A DNA stretch of 46,444 nt, taken from contig PJRA01000030.1 of assembly GCA_016987375.1 (NCBI GenBank), positions 367,214 to 413,657 of the forward strand, read 5' to 3'. Below the pieces are notes generated by a model that had not been told where the DNA came from, made no database searches, and worked only from the letters and a program-made list of their open reading frames with translations. The position numbers and the translations under genes are program-made. Positions 43,469 to 46,444 of the stretch are shown here, in pieces. Source of the DNA: Brachionus koreanus. Lineage: Eukaryota; Rotifera; Eurotatoria; Ploima; Brachionidae. Every line of letters begins with the position of its first letter. Positions within the stretch are counted from its first letter, which is position 1.

Positions 43469-44780
43469 TTATCGTATGACTAAACATGTAACTATGGTAA
43501 TTAGACTAAATTCAAGATGAGTCGAGGAGCTGAACAAATTTTGCTGATTGACTAAATGAGTTTCTTCTTTGGACACTGGATCGCCTTCGTTTATCAGCAG
43601 TATAAACGGATTGGAGCTCATTTCTATTTTTTTTTTGGTTGTTGTTCTATAATATCGATAATGATTAGACTGCTGCTGTTGCTGTTGTTGCTGCTGCTGA
43701 TGCTGTTTTATGGAATTTAGAGAATCTTTTTCATTTAGCATATAATTATCTTCAATTAGATAAACAAAAATAAATAAAAATTTAAATAAAATAATATATA
43801 AAATTACTTATTGAACTTGATTCAATTGAATTGTTTGTATTGTATTTATTATTTTTATAAATGAATGCTAATTTTGATGATAGATAACCGAGTTTGTTTT
43901 TTCTAAAAAGTTTGTTTATTTTTGAAAAGCTCGTACTGTTAGACACTGAAGAACCTATTTGGATCATGTTTTTTCTAATACTGGTCGAGTCCAATATGAA
44001 ATCTTTGTTTAAATTGTAAACCATTTTGGACACTTTTAAATCGTTCTCTGCAGTGCATTCATACAAACCATTGTGAATTTGTTTATCAAAATTTTTTATT
44101 CTCATTATTGATACAAGAGTATAGTAATTTATTTGCTGTGAATATATTTGAATATTTTGATTGTCGTACACATGGTTTCCGTCTTTGGTCCAGTAATTTT
44201 TGTTTATGAGTGGATACGCTGTAATTGTACAATTAATGAGCATTGAGTTGTGAAAATGATCGTATTTTGCTTGAATTTGAATCTCGGGTGCGAACTCAAT
44301 TGAAAAAGTTAAATTTTTTGTATCACTTGGAGGTATGCCATTGTTGGCGCGACATTGATAAAATCTTGGTGTGTGTCTGGTCACATTTTCGATTTTCAAA
44401 ATGTCTAAATTTGTTTCCAGCTTTTTGAGTGAATTTTGGACTGGATCGTAAACAAACCATTCAATTCTAGGCGTTGGAGTGCCTTTGGCAACACAATTGA
44501 ATTCAATATTCGAACCTTCCTGGTACACCTTTTGCTCATGATTTGAATCTTCTTTAATCCTTGGCGGTACTCGAACAATCAAGTCAAATTTTTTTATGAC
44601 AGTATCCCCGACTTGACAAACATAAATTGCTGAGTCTTCTTCAGTAATTGAATTTATTCTAAGTGACCATTCCCAGGCGTATTGCTGGCTCAATTCATAA
44701 CGTTCGTCTGTTCCTTCTCGTATATCAATTGGAGGCATCGCCTCGTTGGTTTTACGCTTATCATATTTTATAAATAGCAC
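43469..44780 (-). CDS. Lachesin/IgLON-like GPI-anchored Ig protein, 5' part missing
   Basis: Two minus-strand exons are visible: 44780-43808 and 43749-43469, joined in phase 1 (intron 43750-43807, GTAATT...GAAG). The first begins right after an acceptor (TTATTAG) with no ATG, so upstream exons with the signal peptide and the start of Ig1 are missing, probably beyond the right edge. Visible: end of a V-type Ig1 (WSLRINSITEEDSAIYVCQV), VPPRI linker, Ig2 (IEFNCVAKGTPTPRIEWF ... RFYQCRANNG), Ig3 (MLINCTITAYPLINKNYW ... NGLYECTAEN). The last exon adds a poly-Gln tract and ends in SSSTHLEFSLITIVTCLVIR, a small-residue site followed by a hydrophobic tail as in GPI-anchor signals. Lachesin and IgLON proteins are cell adhesion molecules of neurons and epithelia. 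The long basic, Asn/Ser-rich stretch between Ig3 and the tail is unusual. Confidence 0.82.
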
Positions 44781-46444
44781 CTAATAATATAAAATTAATT
44801 ATTTATTTTTTAATTTTTTAAATTATCTATGAAATGTATCATAAATTTAATTTATAAATAATTTGGAAAAACTATTAATCAATTTAATTTTTTGTTTGCT
44901 TGTTCCTTTTAGAATGCTCGGCTTATTCAATTTATAATAACTAAAATTTAATACGAGTGAATTTTAATGGAATCAAAACTGTTTCAATTGCTTATAAAAG
45001 TCTATTGAACAAAATTTTTTTCCTCGTTTATTTTTTATTTCATGAAATTACGCAAGATTACAATTTAGATTATGTTATAAAAAAAATAATATTTTTTTTT
45101 AAATAAATAATTGAGGGAAACAATTCTTTTTAATTTGTGCCCACAACAAAATTTGATAGCTTCATTAATAAAAAACGGGGCTTTGTAGTGGAAAGACAAT
45201 TTTTTTTTCTGAATTTCAAGAAGTACAAAAAAATAAATAAACAAAAAACTTTATTTTATTTTTTAATAAAATAAATAACTTTTTTCAATGAAACATTTGA
45301 CCATAATTTTCAATATCATTAAAATACTAACATTCTCAATTTAAAATAAATAATTTTCAGCGATTATTTTTCAAAATTGAAATTGAATAATTTTTTATTC
45401 ATCAAAAGCTTTTTATATAACTATTTTTTAATTGATAAAGAATTGATTCTTTTTTTCAATTTAATTTTTATTTTTAAATGAGTATAAAATTTTAGATTAT
45501 ATTGTACGCTCAAGTGATTTAAAGAATATTAATCCTGTTTAACAGTGAATAATTTACTCATAAGCCTTGGAGAAATATGATGAACCGAAACAAATATTCT
45601 TTAATTAAAATATTAATGCTAAGCCGTAAATATGTAATTAATCTACAAATAGAAATTAAATTTTCTAAGGATTTTGTTCGATTTATTTCTAACAGGAAAA
45701 GAAAATATCTAAAAAAATTTCATTCTTGCTTGCTAATAAGCTAAATTAAAATTTAACAAATAAAGCGTAAATTGTTTTGTATTATTCCGTCTAATTTACT
45801 TCAACTCAGACAGATAAAAAGTTACACACAGTAAATAAACATAAAATTCGGACATGGTCATTGCTAATTTTAAAATTATTCATATTGTTTTGATATGCCT
45901 TTTTTTCCTCCTCCATTAAAATATTTTATCAGAAAATAGGAATTTTTTTTATCTTAAAACAAATCACCTGCTCGACAAAATCAATAAGATAAAAAAAACA
46001 GTAGTAGTAAAAGTAGGAGTATCGCAATCTTTAGTTTAGAATAACTAGAGGCTATTTGTTAAAAGTCAATCTAAATTCATGTGGGAAAACGATAATCTAA
46101 ATTGAAGCTAAATATCAAAATTTATGGTTCCATTGTGAATATAACATTTTTATGGCTATTCTAAATAATCCAGATTTATGTGACTAGCACTAAAAGTCCA
46201 TAAATCTTTTAGCCATTAACATTTAAAAAACAAACTAACATTAGCCATGTTCTAGTTTGATAGGTTTTTATTTACTCTAAGCCATGTCTGAGACTAAACA
46301 AATCATTTAAATGTGTATCTGATGCTTGAAATAATTGTCATCGAGATTAATTAAAAAAAAGAAGAAGTTTATTTAAAAAAAAATAGAGTATCGAATTTCA
46401 TTAAACATTTAAGTTTTAATTAATTTGCATAACTAAACAGTGGT
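44781..46444. other. Intron or upstream region of the Ig gene
   Basis: AT-rich; the exon at 44780 starts with a splice acceptor, so at least the left part is intron. I found no exon with a V-set first cysteine or a signal peptide on the minus strand. Confidence 0.5.

Overview
The window looks like nuclear DNA of a small AT-rich spiralian animal, most likely a monogonont rotifer of the Brachionus type. This is inference from gene content and style: very AT-rich intergenic DNA, GT-AG introns that are mostly 57-64 bases, eukaryotic genes only (RACK1, CEP57-like, mitochondrial EF-G2, a TALE homeobox gene, a lachesin-like Ig protein), a large orphan 7TM receptor of rapidly evolving type, and many decayed transposons. 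There are no operons and no bacterial promoters or ribosome binding sites. Two assembly gaps (10125-10696 and 21692-22114) interrupt the sequence.

Left third (1-12000): a decayed LINE reverse transcriptase at the left edge (minus); a four-exon CEP57-family centrosome gene (2785-4350, plus); a three-exon RACK1 gene (5913-6988, plus); a coding-like relic near 7650; a foldback repeat near 8.3-8.7 kb; and a Star/FkbM-type gene (minus) that runs into the first gap. Middle (12-23 kb): gene-poor DNA with another LINE relic (12411-12880), a mariner-like relic (19369-19761) and a LINE endonuclease relic (20285-21445).

Central block (23-31.5 kb): a single-exon orphan 7TM receptor with a long ectodomain, a compact single-exon TIR plus bulb-type (B-)lectin fusion gene, tRNA-Gly(TCC), and mitochondrial elongation factor G2 (GFM2) with an extra copy of its last codons about 0.4 kb downstream. 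Two copies of one foldback-hairpin element lie on either side of the TIR-lectin gene. Right part (31.5-46.4 kb): a decayed Helitron, a tRNA-derived SINE-like element, a TALE homeobox gene whose true start lies in two small upstream exons, a 4 kb gene-free stretch, and the 3' part of a GPI-anchored-type immunoglobulin gene whose first exons probably lie beyond the right edge.

No pathway links these genes; they are independently transcribed. The most interesting unit is the TIR-B-lectin gene, which joins a probable innate-immune or NAD-cleaving TIR domain to a mannose-type lectin domain with two intact QxDxNxVxY motifs. Multi-exon models below were built by hand from splice sites, reading frame and family similarity recalled from knowledge; no database search was run.
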